64,000 bases of DNA, taken from NCBI GenBank assembly GCA_031385545.1, contig JANNBN010000121.1, positions 1 through 64,000 on the forward strand, read 5' to 3'. The position numbers and the translations under genes were made by a program. Source of the stretch: JANNBN01 sp031385545. GTDB lineage: Bacteria; Actinomycetota; Acidimicrobiia; Acidimicrobiales; JANYDT01. Shown here in pieces: positions 26,158 to 34,268 of this stretch (position 1 is its first letter; each line of letters opens with the position of its first letter). Under the pieces are notes generated by a model. That model was not told the origin of the DNA. It made no database searches and saw only the letters and a list, made by a program, of their open reading frames with translations.

Positions 26158-27570
26158 TCAGGACAACCCGGTCACTTCGGCAACCGCAACACCAGACTCG
26201 CCGCCGGACCCGGCTCGATGCAGGATCACTCGCACGGTCGGCCGAGGATCATCAAGCGCGCAGACGATACGCCCGCGTTGGGAAGCAACCAGGCGACGGG
26301 CCAAGGGCAGCCCGAGCCCCTCCCCCGGTTTCGAACGTTGCGGAAATTCGGACTGGTCAGACCGTCCGGACCGCCCGGACCGCCCGGACGCCTGACCCGC
26401 ACGCCCTTCGTCTGTGATGAGGATCGTGATGCTGGCGTCGTCGGCCGAGACCTGGAGCACAGTGGATCCACGCCCGTGCGTCGCAGCATTGTCGAGCAGA
26501 GCATCCAGTGCATGACGGAGCAATGCAGCGTTGCCGATCGCAAGACATGGAGCCGTCCCAGCAACGACAGTCAGTGACCGGGCGGCCGCAACAAAGGTTG
26601 CGACCCACGAGTGATGGACACTTCGGACCAGTTCGGTGATGTCGACGGTGCTTGCCTCTGACAACTGCTCGCGGCGGGCAAACGCCAAGAGTTCCTTTAC
26701 CGTCTGTTCGAACCGCCCGACGTCGGCAAGGGACTCACGAACGATCAGCATCGCATCCTCGCGGGGAAAGGCGAGTTCGGTCTCCAATGCGACGCGCAAA
26801 CCGGCGATCGGCGTGCGGAGCTGATGCGAAACGTCAGCGCTGAACGCCTGCTCACGCGTGACCAGGTCGCCAACCTTGCCGGCAGTTGCATGGATCGCCA
26901 TCCCGACATCGTCGAGTTCTTGGATCCCGGTCAACGGAGCAGCGGCCGTGAAATCGCCGCCGCCCAGGCGCAACGCTGCATCGCGCAAGGACGCGGCCGA
27001 GTCTGCAATCGTGTGCGCAAGCCGAAGTGCGATCGCCCAACCAATGCCAAGCACCAGCAACACCCCACCAGCGAGCAGTATCAATGCCCGTCTCGTCGTT
27101 GAGTCGATCTCACGCAGCGAGCGGTCCGCTCGCAAGTAGCCGAGAAGCGACTCACCCGACATGATGGGCAGGGTGCTGACCAGGAGCGGTCCCTCTTCGA
27201 CCGTCGCGCGACCCGATGCAACTGCGGAGCGGTCACCTCTGGACAGTTGTCGCGGTCCTCTCCCGACGAGGAGCACACCAGTGGCACCGTACAGAGCAAA
27301 TCGTTCCGGACCGAGAGGAAACTCCGAAGCGTCCGGCGGGTCGGACGCGTTGGTCAGATCCACGGAGCGGGCCACCAAATCCGCTCGATGCTCAAGCGCG
27401 AACACGGCCCGCTCGTCAAGCAGCCGCTCAAGGACAAACCCGAGGGGTACGGCGAACAACAACACCACGATCGTCGTGACCGCCATGATTGCGGTGAGCA
27501 CACGGCGCCGCATCGGCACCGTTTTCACGGTGGACACCATGGGCACGGTGGGCACGCTCGGCTTGCTCAC
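26158..27570 (-). CDS. Two-component sensor histidine kinase
   Basis: The 470-residue protein has an N-terminal helix (VLTAIMAVTTIVVLLFAVPLGFVL), an extracytoplasmic region of about 110 residues, a second helix (ALILLAGGVLLVLGIGWAIAL), a HAMP-like stretch, the H-box FSADVSHQLRTPI (His about 249), N-box DALLDNAATHG and G-box GEGLGLPLARRLV. An insertion rich in SGR within the ATP lid is coded by a 9-bp repeat near 26366-26392. The start is GTG 27570, overlapping the regulator's stop (GTGA); the open frame beyond is a shadow of the regulator gene. It pairs with the adjacent response regulator. Confidence 0.88.
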   Translation of the reverse strand: MSKPSVPTVPMVSTVKTVPMRRRVLTAIMAVTTIVVLLFAVPLGFVLERLLDERAVFALEHRADLVARSVDLTNASDPPDASEFPLGPERFALYGATGVLLVGRGPRQLSRGDRSAVASGRATVEEGPLLVSTLPIMSGESLLGYLRADRSLREIDSTTRRALILLAGGVLLVLGIGWAIALRLAHTIADSAASLRDAALRLGGGDFTAAAPLTGIQELDDVGMAIHATAGKVGDLVTREQAFSADVSHQLRTPIAGLRVALETELAFPREDAMLIVRESLADVGRFEQTVKELLAFARREQLSEASTVDITELVRSVHHSWVATFVAAARSLTVVAGTAPCLAIGNAALLRHALDALLDNAATHGRGSTVLQVSADDASITILITDEGRAGQASGRSGRSGRSDQSEFPQRSKPGEGLGLPLARRLVASQRGRIVCALDDPRPTVRVILHRAGSGGESGVAVAEVTGLS

Positions 27571-28286
27571 GGATCGGTCTCGAGCCGGAACCCGACGCCG
27601 CGAATGGTGGTGATGATCGAGCGGCCGCCCGCACGGTCGAACTTCGCACGGAGGGCGGCGATATGAAAGTCGAGCGTCTTGGTCGAGCCGAACCACTCGG
27701 TGTCCCACACGTCGGCCATCAGGGTTTCGCGCGTGACGGCGCAACCTGGATCGAGTGCAAGGCGGCTCAGCAGGTCGAACTCCTTCGGGCGCAGAGCTAT
27801 TTCGCGCCCGTTGTGCAACACACGGCGTGCAGCGCGTTGAATCGTCAGCGCGCCGATGATCAGCGTGTCGTCCGTCGCTGCGGTGTTGGCAAAGTCCGTG
27901 CGACGGAGTTGCGCCCGGATCCGAGCCAGAAGGGGCGCCAAGCTGAACGGTTTTGTCACGTAGTCGACCGCTCCGGCATCGAGCCCAACCACCAGATCCA
28001 GCTCCTCGTCGCGTGCGGTCAGCATGACGACTGGCATCAGCGGGTCTGCCGCGACGAGCGACCGACACACGTCAAGTCCGTCGGCATCAGGAAGACCCAG
28101 ATCCAGTAAGACCAGCTGAAACCGATCCCCATCAGCCAACGCAGCGCTGAACGCGTCGATACCCACAGCCGCTGTCTCGGCCAAGACGACTCGATAACCA
28201 GAACTGCTCAGCGCACGGGTCAGCGAAAGACCGATCCGCGAATCATCCTCAACGACGAGGAGGCGGGGCGGATCCACAACGACCAC
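27567..28286 (-). CDS. OmpR/PhoB-family response regulator
   Basis: The 239-residue protein has a receiver domain (RLLVVEDDSRIGLSL; phospho-acceptor Asp in LVLLDLGLPD, about residue 61; VMLTARDEE; Lys in YVTKPF) and a winged-helix output domain (REIALRPKEFDLLSRLALDPG, KTLDFHIAALRAKF, IRGVGFRLE). I take GTG 28286 as the start; a longer frame from TTG 28340 is possible. It probably regulates the co-transcribed ABC-2 transporter and lipoprotein upstream. Confidence 0.88.
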   Translation of the reverse strand: MVVVDPPRLLVVEDDSRIGLSLTRALSSSGYRVVLAETAAVGIDAFSAALADGDRFQLVLLDLGLPDADGLDVCRSLVAADPLMPVVMLTARDEELDLVVGLDAGAVDYVTKPFSLAPLLARIRAQLRRTDFANTAATDDTLIIGALTIQRAARRVLHNGREIALRPKEFDLLSRLALDPGCAVTRETLMADVWDTEWFGSTKTLDFHIAALRAKFDRAGGRSIITTIRGVGFRLETDP

Positions 28287-28336
28287 TGTACCGACACCAC
28301 CAGAACGGACCCCGTCGCGGCGATGGTCATCCCGTG

Positions 28337-29032
28337 TCAATCCGCCGCCTCAGCACCGCCGGCATCCTTCTGCACGGTGACAGTCTGGACTGCGGCATCC
28401 GTTGCGCTCACGGTGACGGTGACGTCCAAGGCGTTCACGCTGGTGCGATACAAGCTGAACTTGTTCACCGGGAAATGGTCCGGATCGGCGGTGTCATCGA
28501 AGTGCAACACGCGTGTTGCCCCGACAGGGACGGAGAAGCCAGCAGGGAGCCGCAAGTAGTAGCTCTCGGTGGTGGCGGCCGTTGGATCAGTGAACTTATA
28601 GAACACCTCGAAACCGATGAGCGGCTTATCGCCCACGTTGCGGAGCGCAATCTCCAGATGATCGCTGGCCGCCTTCCCGGACGGGTCTTCGTTGTTCTCG
28701 ACCAACACTGACTCGATCTTCAGGTTCTTGGCATCTGACGTGTTGGCAATCGGGTTGCTTGCGACCGGAAGAACAGCTCCCCCGTCCCGAGGTGGCGGCG
28801 CCAGCGACGTCGATATGGCGATCGTCGAATCTGCTCCGGTGGTCGTCGACGTGGCCCCGGTATCCGCCTGACTTGTCACGACGGACGTCACGTCAGTGCC
28901 AACGGTCCGGATGACCTGTTCGACAGACGCCGACGAACTGCATGCTCCAAGGAGCCATCCGGTGAGTGCAGCACATCCCATCAGCGCAGCTGTGCGCGCA
29001 ACGAAACGGCGGTCCAGGGAATTCGCCTTCAT
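28337..29032 (-). CDS. Putative lipoprotein of unknown function in a transporter/two-component operon
   Basis: The 231-residue protein has a lipoprotein signal (ALMGCAALTGWLLGAC, lipobox LGAC, lipidated Cys about residue 31), then a Ser/Thr-rich linker (residues about 35-85) and a beta-rich domain (LKIESVLVENNEDP, DHLEIALRNVGDKPLIGFEVFYKFTDP, FSVPVGATRVLHFDDTADPDHFPV) that looks like an Ig-like fold. The start at 29032 overlaps the permease stop by four bases. It may be the extracytoplasmic sensor or partner of the ABC-2 system. Confidence 0.75.
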   Translation of the reverse strand: MKANSLDRRFVARTAALMGCAALTGWLLGACSSSASVEQVIRTVGTDVTSVVTSQADTGATSTTTGADSTIAISTSLAPPPRDGGAVLPVASNPIANTSDAKNLKIESVLVENNEDPSGKAASDHLEIALRNVGDKPLIGFEVFYKFTDPTAATTESYYLRLPAGFSVPVGATRVLHFDDTADPDHFPVNKFSLYRTSVNALDVTVTVSATDAAVQTVTVQKDAGGAEAAD

Positions 29033-30018
29033 GATGATGCTCCTTGTGTGATGGATGGTTCGTTGCGCAGCACGCGACGTGACGCAGCGATGAGGGGAAT
29101 GGGCCAGAACAGCACCCACGACAAGTCGGTCCAGACCCTGGCCAGCAGCCCGCCCAATCCGAACGGTCGGTAGCGTTCCTTCACGTCGGCCATAGCGAAC
29201 ACGAATCGCTGGTAGTGCTGGGCAACTGAAACATATTCAATACGTGTACGGAGTGTCTCGAACAGGCTGAAGTGGGATAGCACGGTCGTCTCGTCGGCCC
29301 GGTTCAGGCCGAGGGCCTTGAACAGACCACCCGGAACCTGGTTGTCCGAGTCAAGAGTGTCGCCGATCTGGGGAATCACGAGCACGATGACCAGCCAGAT
29401 GCACAGGGCGATCAGCAGACCATTGGTTGCGGCCTTCGCCTTGCTCGACGCGAATACGCCCAATGCGTAGAAGACCGTGAGATAGACCACCGACAAGAGG
29501 TACGCCAGCGACAGTTGCAGCAGCTCCCCCGGGCTGACCCAATCGTTGCCGATCACGCCGATGCACACCACGCCGGACACCGCGGTCGCTGCGACAAGCG
29601 TGGCAAGGAGTGCAACAGCGCCGACAAGGGTCCCGGTTGCGAGTTGCCCAGTAGTGACCGGCCGTGAGCGCAGCAGCGGCAGCGTGCGGCTGGCCCGCTC
29701 CCGGGACACACTCAGGAACCCAAGCGTGATCGCTATCACGGAGCCGACGATCTGGATATATTCAAAGGCGCCACGAAGCAGCGACATCGGGGCCAAGGGC
29801 GACGGAGCGATCCGTTGCAGCCCACTCGCCAGGGCTGCGGTCCGGTATGTCGCGTAGTCCGCCACCTGGCTGCGGTGGGCAACCGACGCGATGTACACCG
29901 ATCCCACGGTGACAGCGATGAGTATGGCGAGCAGCAGACCGAGAATCCGGCTGCGAAACGCAGCTCGATATTCGTGAGCTGCCAGCGTGAACACGTGATT
30001 GCTACTCACCGGAATCAC
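29029..30018 (-). CDS. ABC-2-type transporter permease
   Basis: The 329-residue protein has about six transmembrane segments and an ABC-2 membrane layout: SRILGLLLAILIAVTVGSVYIA at the first helix, IVGSVIAITLGFLSVSRERASRTLPLLRSRPVTTGQLATGTLVGAVAL (the conserved cytoplasmic loop), AYLLSVVYLTVFYALGVFASS and LLIALCIWLVIVLVIPQIGD. It resembles the second permease encoded upstream, so they probably form a heterodimer. It overlaps the preceding gene by 17 bases and the lipoprotein gene by four. Confidence 0.85.
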   Translation of the reverse strand: MIPVSSNHVFTLAAHEYRAAFRSRILGLLLAILIAVTVGSVYIASVAHRSQVADYATYRTAALASGLQRIAPSPLAPMSLLRGAFEYIQIVGSVIAITLGFLSVSRERASRTLPLLRSRPVTTGQLATGTLVGAVALLATLVAATAVSGVVCIGVIGNDWVSPGELLQLSLAYLLSVVYLTVFYALGVFASSKAKAATNGLLIALCIWLVIVLVIPQIGDTLDSDNQVPGGLFKALGLNRADETTVLSHFSLFETLRTRIEYVSVAQHYQRFVFAMADVKERYRPFGLGGLLARVWTDLSWVLFWPIPLIAASRRVLRNEPSITQGASS

Positions 30019-30919
30019 TCCGAGAGAAATCGTGCCGAGCTACCTGCGCGAACGTGATCACAACCAAGAGACCTAGAGCAACAAGGATCGGAGTCAGTCG
30101 GCCAATGGCGGCTGACGATGACTCTGGCGCGCCCGTGTGCAAGATCTGCGCGCTGAGTTGTTTGTATTGCTCGGCGACCGAAAGCGGCCGAGCTCTGCGG
30201 GTGAGCCTGAAGAAGGCCTGTGACGTGCTCACCGGGTCGACGATCGGGTTGAGCGACTGCGAGGGGCGGAGGCCGGACGTGAATTGCGGGATCGCGAACG
30301 TGACGATGAGCCAGACCCCCATTGCGCTCAGCAGCCCGAACGAGCGCCGGCCCGTGGCGAGCAGCGTGACCATGCCGACCATGGTGAACACCATCAGGTA
30401 CAGCCACGACAGGCCGAAGAACAAGCCGAGCCGGCCAAGATCTCGAGTGGCCGGAACGCTTGAGTTCACGATCCACAGCGCGATCACGCTCACGACGAAG
30501 GAAGCGGCCATGGACCCCGCAAGCACCCCGCCGGACGCCACGATCTTTCCGAGTGTGTACTGCCCACGCCTGATCGCCCGACTGAAAATGATGCGCCCAA
30601 TTCCTGTCGAGTCGTCCTCGGCGACAGTCAGATGCCCCAGCAACAAAGCGACCAACGCACCGATCAACGTGATGTAGATCACCACATTCGACAGCTGCGA
30701 CAGCTTCGGTTTGAGAAGGAACGGATTGGGCGGAGCCGCAAGGTTGCGCGTGGCCAAGAGCCGCATTGACTCCTCGTATACCCCGATGATCGTACGGTGG
30801 CTGGCCCACCCGAGTACTCCTGCGAGCACGGTGATGCCGACGAACGAACCGACCAGCTCGGCGAGTATCCGTTGGCGTCGCAGCGCACGGATTTGGTGAA
30901 CAGCAACCGTCCCGATCAT
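30002..30919 (-). CDS. ABC-2-type transporter permease
   Basis: The 305-residue protein is the first permease of the operon: ELVGSFVGITVLAGVLGWASH (first helix), VALLLGHLTVAEDDSTGIGRIIFSRAIRRGQYTLGKIVASGGVLAG (ABC-2 loop, matching the sister permease), and two further helix pairs (LYLMVFTMVGMVTLLAT, MGVWLIVTFAIPQFTSG). The start overlaps the ATPase stop. Function: export or membrane-lipid/peptide handling driven by the adjacent ATPase; the substrate is unknown. Confidence 0.85.
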   Translation of the reverse strand: MIGTVAVHQIRALRRQRILAELVGSFVGITVLAGVLGWASHRTIIGVYEESMRLLATRNLAAPPNPFLLKPKLSQLSNVVIYITLIGALVALLLGHLTVAEDDSTGIGRIIFSRAIRRGQYTLGKIVASGGVLAGSMAASFVVSVIALWIVNSSVPATRDLGRLGLFFGLSWLYLMVFTMVGMVTLLATGRRSFGLLSAMGVWLIVTFAIPQFTSGLRPSQSLNPIVDPVSTSQAFFRLTRRARPLSVAEQYKQLSAQILHTGAPESSSAAIGRLTPILVALGLLVVITFAQVARHDFSRSDSGE

Positions 30920-31647
30920 CCGACGACCGACATTCGGACATAGATGTCCTCCAGGGATGCCTCATCGGGAAAACGCTCCCGCGTGGCTTCGATCGTGTCT
31001 TTGTAGATGAGCTCGCCTCGATTCAGCACACCGATCGTGGTGCACACCTTCGCAACCTCGCTCAACAGGTGCGTGTTCATGAAGACCGTCATGCCCCGCT
31101 CCTGATTGAGTGCGAGGATCGTCTCGCGTAGCTGGCGTACGCCGAGCGGATCGAGACCGGTCGTTGGTTCGTCGAGGAACAACACCCTCGGGCTGTGCGC
31201 TATCGCTTGGGCAATCCCGACGCGCTGTCGCATCCCGGACGAGAGCGACCCGACCCTGCTGTTGCCAAGGTCGGCGGCTCCGAGAAACGCAAGGGCATCC
31301 TTCGCTGCCGATCTCGGCTTCGTCAGCCCGGACAATCGGCCGAAGAACTCCAGGTTCTCCAACGCGGTGAGATGTCCATACATGCGAACTTCTGAGGGTA
31401 AATAGCCGATGCATTCGGTCACCTCGCGTCGTTGGCGGACCACATCGAATCCACACACGCTGGCTTGCCCGCCGGTTGGGGTGATCAACGTCGTCAGGAT
31501 ATTCACCGCAGTGGTTTTGCCGGCACCGTTGTGGCCGAGGAAACCGAACACCTCGCCATGATCGATTCGGAGATCGATACCTCGCAGCACCAGATCGGTG
31601 TCGTAACGGTGCTGCAGGCCGGACAGCTCGATAGCTGGACCACCCAT
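30916..31647 (-). CDS. ABC transporter ATP-binding protein (ABC-2 exporter type)
   Basis: The 243-residue ATPase shows Walker A GHNGAGKTT, Q-loop, signature LSSGMRQRVGIA, Walker B VLFLDEPTTGLD and switch His in MNTHLLSEV, the usual pattern of the drug/lantibiotic-type ABC-2 exporters. It heads a six-gene operon. A clean GGAGG lies six bases upstream of the ATG but inside a potential hairpin (31653-31683), which may control translation of the operon. Confidence 0.92.
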   Translation of the reverse strand: MGGPAIELSGLQHRYDTDLVLRGIDLRIDHGEVFGFLGHNGAGKTTAVNILTTLITPTGGQASVCGFDVVRQRREVTECIGYLPSEVRMYGHLTALENLEFFGRLSGLTKPRSAAKDALAFLGAADLGNSRVGSLSSGMRQRVGIAQAIAHSPRVLFLDEPTTGLDPLGVRQLRETILALNQERGMTVFMNTHLLSEVAKVCTTIGVLNRGELIYKDTIEATRERFPDEASLEDIYVRMSVVG

Positions 31648-31652
31648 GTGGT

Positions 31653-31683
31653 GCCTCCGAAGTTCGCACCACGAAGTGGAGGC
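31653..31683 (-). promoter_or_regulatory. Hairpin able to mask the ribosome site of the ABC-2 operon
   Basis: In the transcript sense, GCCTCC (31683-31678) can pair with GGAGGC (31658-31653), which contains the Shine-Dalgarno of the ATPase gene. Within the loop, TGGTGC can instead pair with the GCACCA that begins at the 3' end of the same arm, leaving the GGAG in a loop. The two pairings exclude each other, so a translational switch is conceivable. Confidence 0.4.
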
Positions 31684-31780
31684 TGATCAGTGTGACCAGC
31701 GGCGCCAACCGTACGAAACACCGCACCAGCGAGCCGCAAGCAGATTGCCAGCGTTCGGCCAGAATCCTTCAGCCAGCCGG

Positions 31781-32605
31781 TCAACCATCCAGGGAATAAC
31801 TGGCAATGGTGCACCCAACTGCGAAGATCGGTATGGGCGCATAGAAATGCACGGTACCGACGGCACCCTCCGAGGCAGCGCTGACAGCGATGTACGTGCG
31901 GATTTCGAATCCACCCTGTCCAGCTTCGGCGTACACCTGGTGGTCGTTGTAACTGAGCAATGATGCGCGGTCGTTCCGGCACCAACGATCAAGAAACTCG
32001 CGGTCCCACGGTTCGTTGATCTTTCCCGAATCGGGCGTGGCCGGCCAATGCGAGATGCCGCCCGTTCCCACCAACGCGATGCGTTCGGGAAGCACATCGG
32101 CAACGGCCCGAATGGCTTCGCCGAATGCCCACACACGGTGCAGCGGGGCGAGCGGCGGACCCTGGCAGTTGATGTTGACGGGGATCACCGGAACGTCGTA
32201 CCGGGGAGTGAGGAAGTGCAGCGGGACCATGATCCCATGGTCGAACTTCCACTCTTCTGCGTAGGCAACGTCAGCTCGTTGCATCACCTCGGCGACGAAC
32301 CGCTTCGACAGGTCTCGGTTTCCAGGAACACTGCGCCGTTCGATTCCCAGCCATGACGGGTCCTCGATCGGTCCTTCGTAAGAATCAGCCGTGCCGATCG
32401 CGAACGACGGCATGTTGTTCATGAAGAAGTTGGCGAAGTGCTCAGCTGCAACCACCACGATTGCATCCGGTCGCGTGCGCTCAATGTCATCTCGCATCGT
32501 TGCGAAGGCTGCATAGAACGCGTCGCGCACCAACGGGTCGGCACGGTCGGCGCGCCCGGTGATTCCCGGTGCGTGGCTACAAACACCTGCGTAGACGAGC
32601 GCCAT
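31781..32605 (-). CDS. Class III extradiol ring-cleavage dioxygenase, catalytic (LigB-type) subunit
   Basis: The 274-residue protein is a LigB-fold Fe(II) dioxygenase: VYAGVCSHAPGIT (metal His near the N-terminus), VVVAAEHFANFF (second His), WKFDHGIMVPLHFL and ALVGTGGISHWP, each matching conserved strands of the LigB/MhpB/HpaD group. It lacks a direct match to the true LigB at 47065. The adjacent small LigA-like gene supplies the alpha subunit. With the Hpa-like genes upstream, it probably cleaves a homoprotocatechuate-like or related catechol. The start at 32605 overlaps the LigA-like stop (TGATG). Confidence 0.82.
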   Translation of the reverse strand: MALVYAGVCSHAPGITGRADRADPLVRDAFYAAFATMRDDIERTRPDAIVVVAAEHFANFFMNNMPSFAIGTADSYEGPIEDPSWLGIERRSVPGNRDLSKRFVAEVMQRADVAYAEEWKFDHGIMVPLHFLTPRYDVPVIPVNINCQGPPLAPLHRVWAFGEAIRAVADVLPERIALVGTGGISHWPATPDSGKINEPWDREFLDRWCRNDRASLLSYNDHQVYAEAGQGGFEIRTYIAVSAASEGAVGTVHFYAPIPIFAVGCTIASYSLDG

Positions 32606-32970
32606 CAGGATCCGCCGTGTTCCGAGCTCGAAACTTGACCGAGCGAAGCAGCGTGCTGCTCGACGCCTTCGTAACCGGTCATTGCGTACACACCCTCGCG
32701 CACCGGGCCGTACGTCTCGATACCGACACGCATTCGCGCAAGGTAGTCGCTCCACTCGATCTGGTGGAGTGCCGCGAAATGCATCAGGATCTGGCCGTTG
32801 ACGCCGAGGTGGAAGAGCAGACCGACATCCGGTTCGGTCAGCGCGCGTACTTCTTCGTCAGTCAACGAGAACGAGGCAAGCGCAGCGTGACGGTCAGCCT
32901 GGTACGCAACTTGGACCGCGGGAGTGCGGTTCAGCTCGAACAGAAATTTCTGCACCTGATAGAGGCTCAT
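32605..32970 (-). CDS. LigA-like small subunit of an extradiol dioxygenase
   Basis: The 121-residue protein resembles protocatechuate 4,5-dioxygenase alpha chains (LigA): SLYQVQKFLFELNRTPAVQVAYQADRHAALASFSLTDEEVRALTEPDVGLLFHLGVNGQILMHFAAL. LigA chains pack over the LigB active site. The start at 32970 overlaps the P450 stop by one base (TGATG), and the stop overlaps the LigB-type start, so the three are coupled. Confidence 0.82.
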   Translation of the reverse strand: MSLYQVQKFLFELNRTPAVQVAYQADRHAALASFSLTDEEVRALTEPDVGLLFHLGVNGQILMHFAALHQIEWSDYLARMRVGIETYGPVREGVYAMTGYEGVEQHAASLGQVSSSEHGGS

Positions 32971-34268
32971 CAGCCCCACTCCACAGACAGTCGCTCCGGG
33001 CCACGGAACGTCACGTTGGGAAAGAAATCGAGGTGCTGGCCATCGACCAGACGCAGCGAAGGAATCCGCTGTGAGAGCAGTTCCAGGCAGATGCGTGCTT
33101 CAAGCCGAGCCAACCCCGCACCCAGGCAGAAGTGGATACCCTTGCCGAAACTGATGTGCCGGTTGGCAGAAGCCCGATGGATGTCGAATTGGTCCGCTCT
33201 CTCGAACAGGTCCGGCTGATGGTTGGCAGCCGCGAAGTTGAGGTAGATCCGGGTGCCCTCGGGTACTTCGATACCGCCAACGGATGTCGGCCGTGTGGTC
33301 ACCCGCCGCCACGAGATCTGGCTCGACTCGAACCGCAGCGTCTCCTCCACCGCGTTGGCAGCCAACGACGGATCGGCGCACAGTGCATCCCATTGGTCTC
33401 GTCGGGGCAGCAGGCACCGCAGCGTGTTGGTCAACAGCGACGTCACCGGGTCGTGCCCGGCGAAGCTGAACCCGTAGACAACCGACTCGACCTCTCGATA
33501 CGTCATACCGGTCCCGCCGGACAAATCAGGGTCAGCCTCATGCGCGTCGAGCAACTCCGAGCAGAAGTCATCGGTTCGGAGCGCTTTTCGATCGGCCACG
33601 AACGCTCGGCAGTATCGCCAATAGTCGAGCATTCCTTCGGCGATGCGAACCTGCTCATCCACGCTCGGATGCCCCCACGAGAACGCGCGCCGGTTCACGC
33701 ACCACGACTTGATCAGCGCGTAGTCCTTCGGCGCGAAACCGATGAACTGGAACACGATCTCGGCCGGCAACGGAAACGCAACGGATTTCACGTACTCCGC
33801 GGGTGAACCGCTTGCGAGCATCGTGTCGATCAGCTCCGCGGCCCGGTTGCGCATGAAGTCCTCGATCTTCCGCAGCCTGCGGTTGCTGAACCCCTGCCTG
33901 GTGTGCACGCGAATTCTCGCATGGTCGGGCTCGGACCGGTTCGACATCACTGCAACCGGGTCGAAGTCCGGCGCTGCTAAGACAGCAGCTGCTTCCGGTG
34001 CTAACGGAAAAATCGGATCCTGCACGTTTGTCGACGCGAACACCTCGGGGTTCATGAAGATGGCTTCGATGTCCTCCATGCGCGTCACCGTGAGGTGCCC
34101 GAACTGCTCGGCGAAGAACACCGGGTGCGCATCGCGCAACGCATCAGCAATCGGGTACGGATCGGCGAGGTAGTCGGCGTCGAGCGGCGACCACGTGGCA
34201 TGCACCGGGCACCCAGGCGGCGCGCCTCCTGTACCGACAGGTGCCTGGTGGTAGCTGTTGGAACTCAC
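32970..34268 (-). CDS. Cytochrome P450
   Basis: The 432-residue protein is a bacterial class I P450 without a membrane anchor. It has the I-helix oxygen-activation motif FAGHDP (about residue 268), the ExxR in EETLRFE, and the heme-binding FGKGIHFCLG (Cys about 381). Such enzymes need ferredoxin and a reductase, which are not encoded in the window. In the hpa-like operon it probably hydroxylates or demethylates the aromatic substrate before ring cleavage; this is inference from position. It overlaps the aldehyde dehydrogenase gene by four bases. Confidence 0.92.
   Translation of the reverse strand: MSSNSYHQAPVGTGGAPPGCPVHATWSPLDADYLADPYPIADALRDAHPVFFAEQFGHLTVTRMEDIEAIFMNPEVFASTNVQDPIFPLAPEAAAVLAAPDFDPVAVMSNRSEPDHARIRVHTRQGFSNRRLRKIEDFMRNRAAELIDTMLASGSPAEYVKSVAFPLPAEIVFQFIGFAPKDYALIKSWCVNRRAFSWGHPSVDEQVRIAEGMLDYWRYCRAFVADRKALRTDDFCSELLDAHEADPDLSGGTGMTYREVESVVYGFSFAGHDPVTSLLTNTLRCLLPRRDQWDALCADPSLAANAVEETLRFESSQISWRRVTTRPTSVGGIEVPEGTRIYLNFAAANHQPDLFERADQFDIHRASANRHISFGKGIHFCLGAGLARLEARICLELLSQRIPSLRLVDGQHLDFFPNVTFRGPERLSVEWG

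Noticed and set aside
27570..28068. N-terminal extension of the sensor kinase
   Set aside because: It overlaps the response regulator in another frame; GTG 27570 with a GTGA overlap is the natural start.
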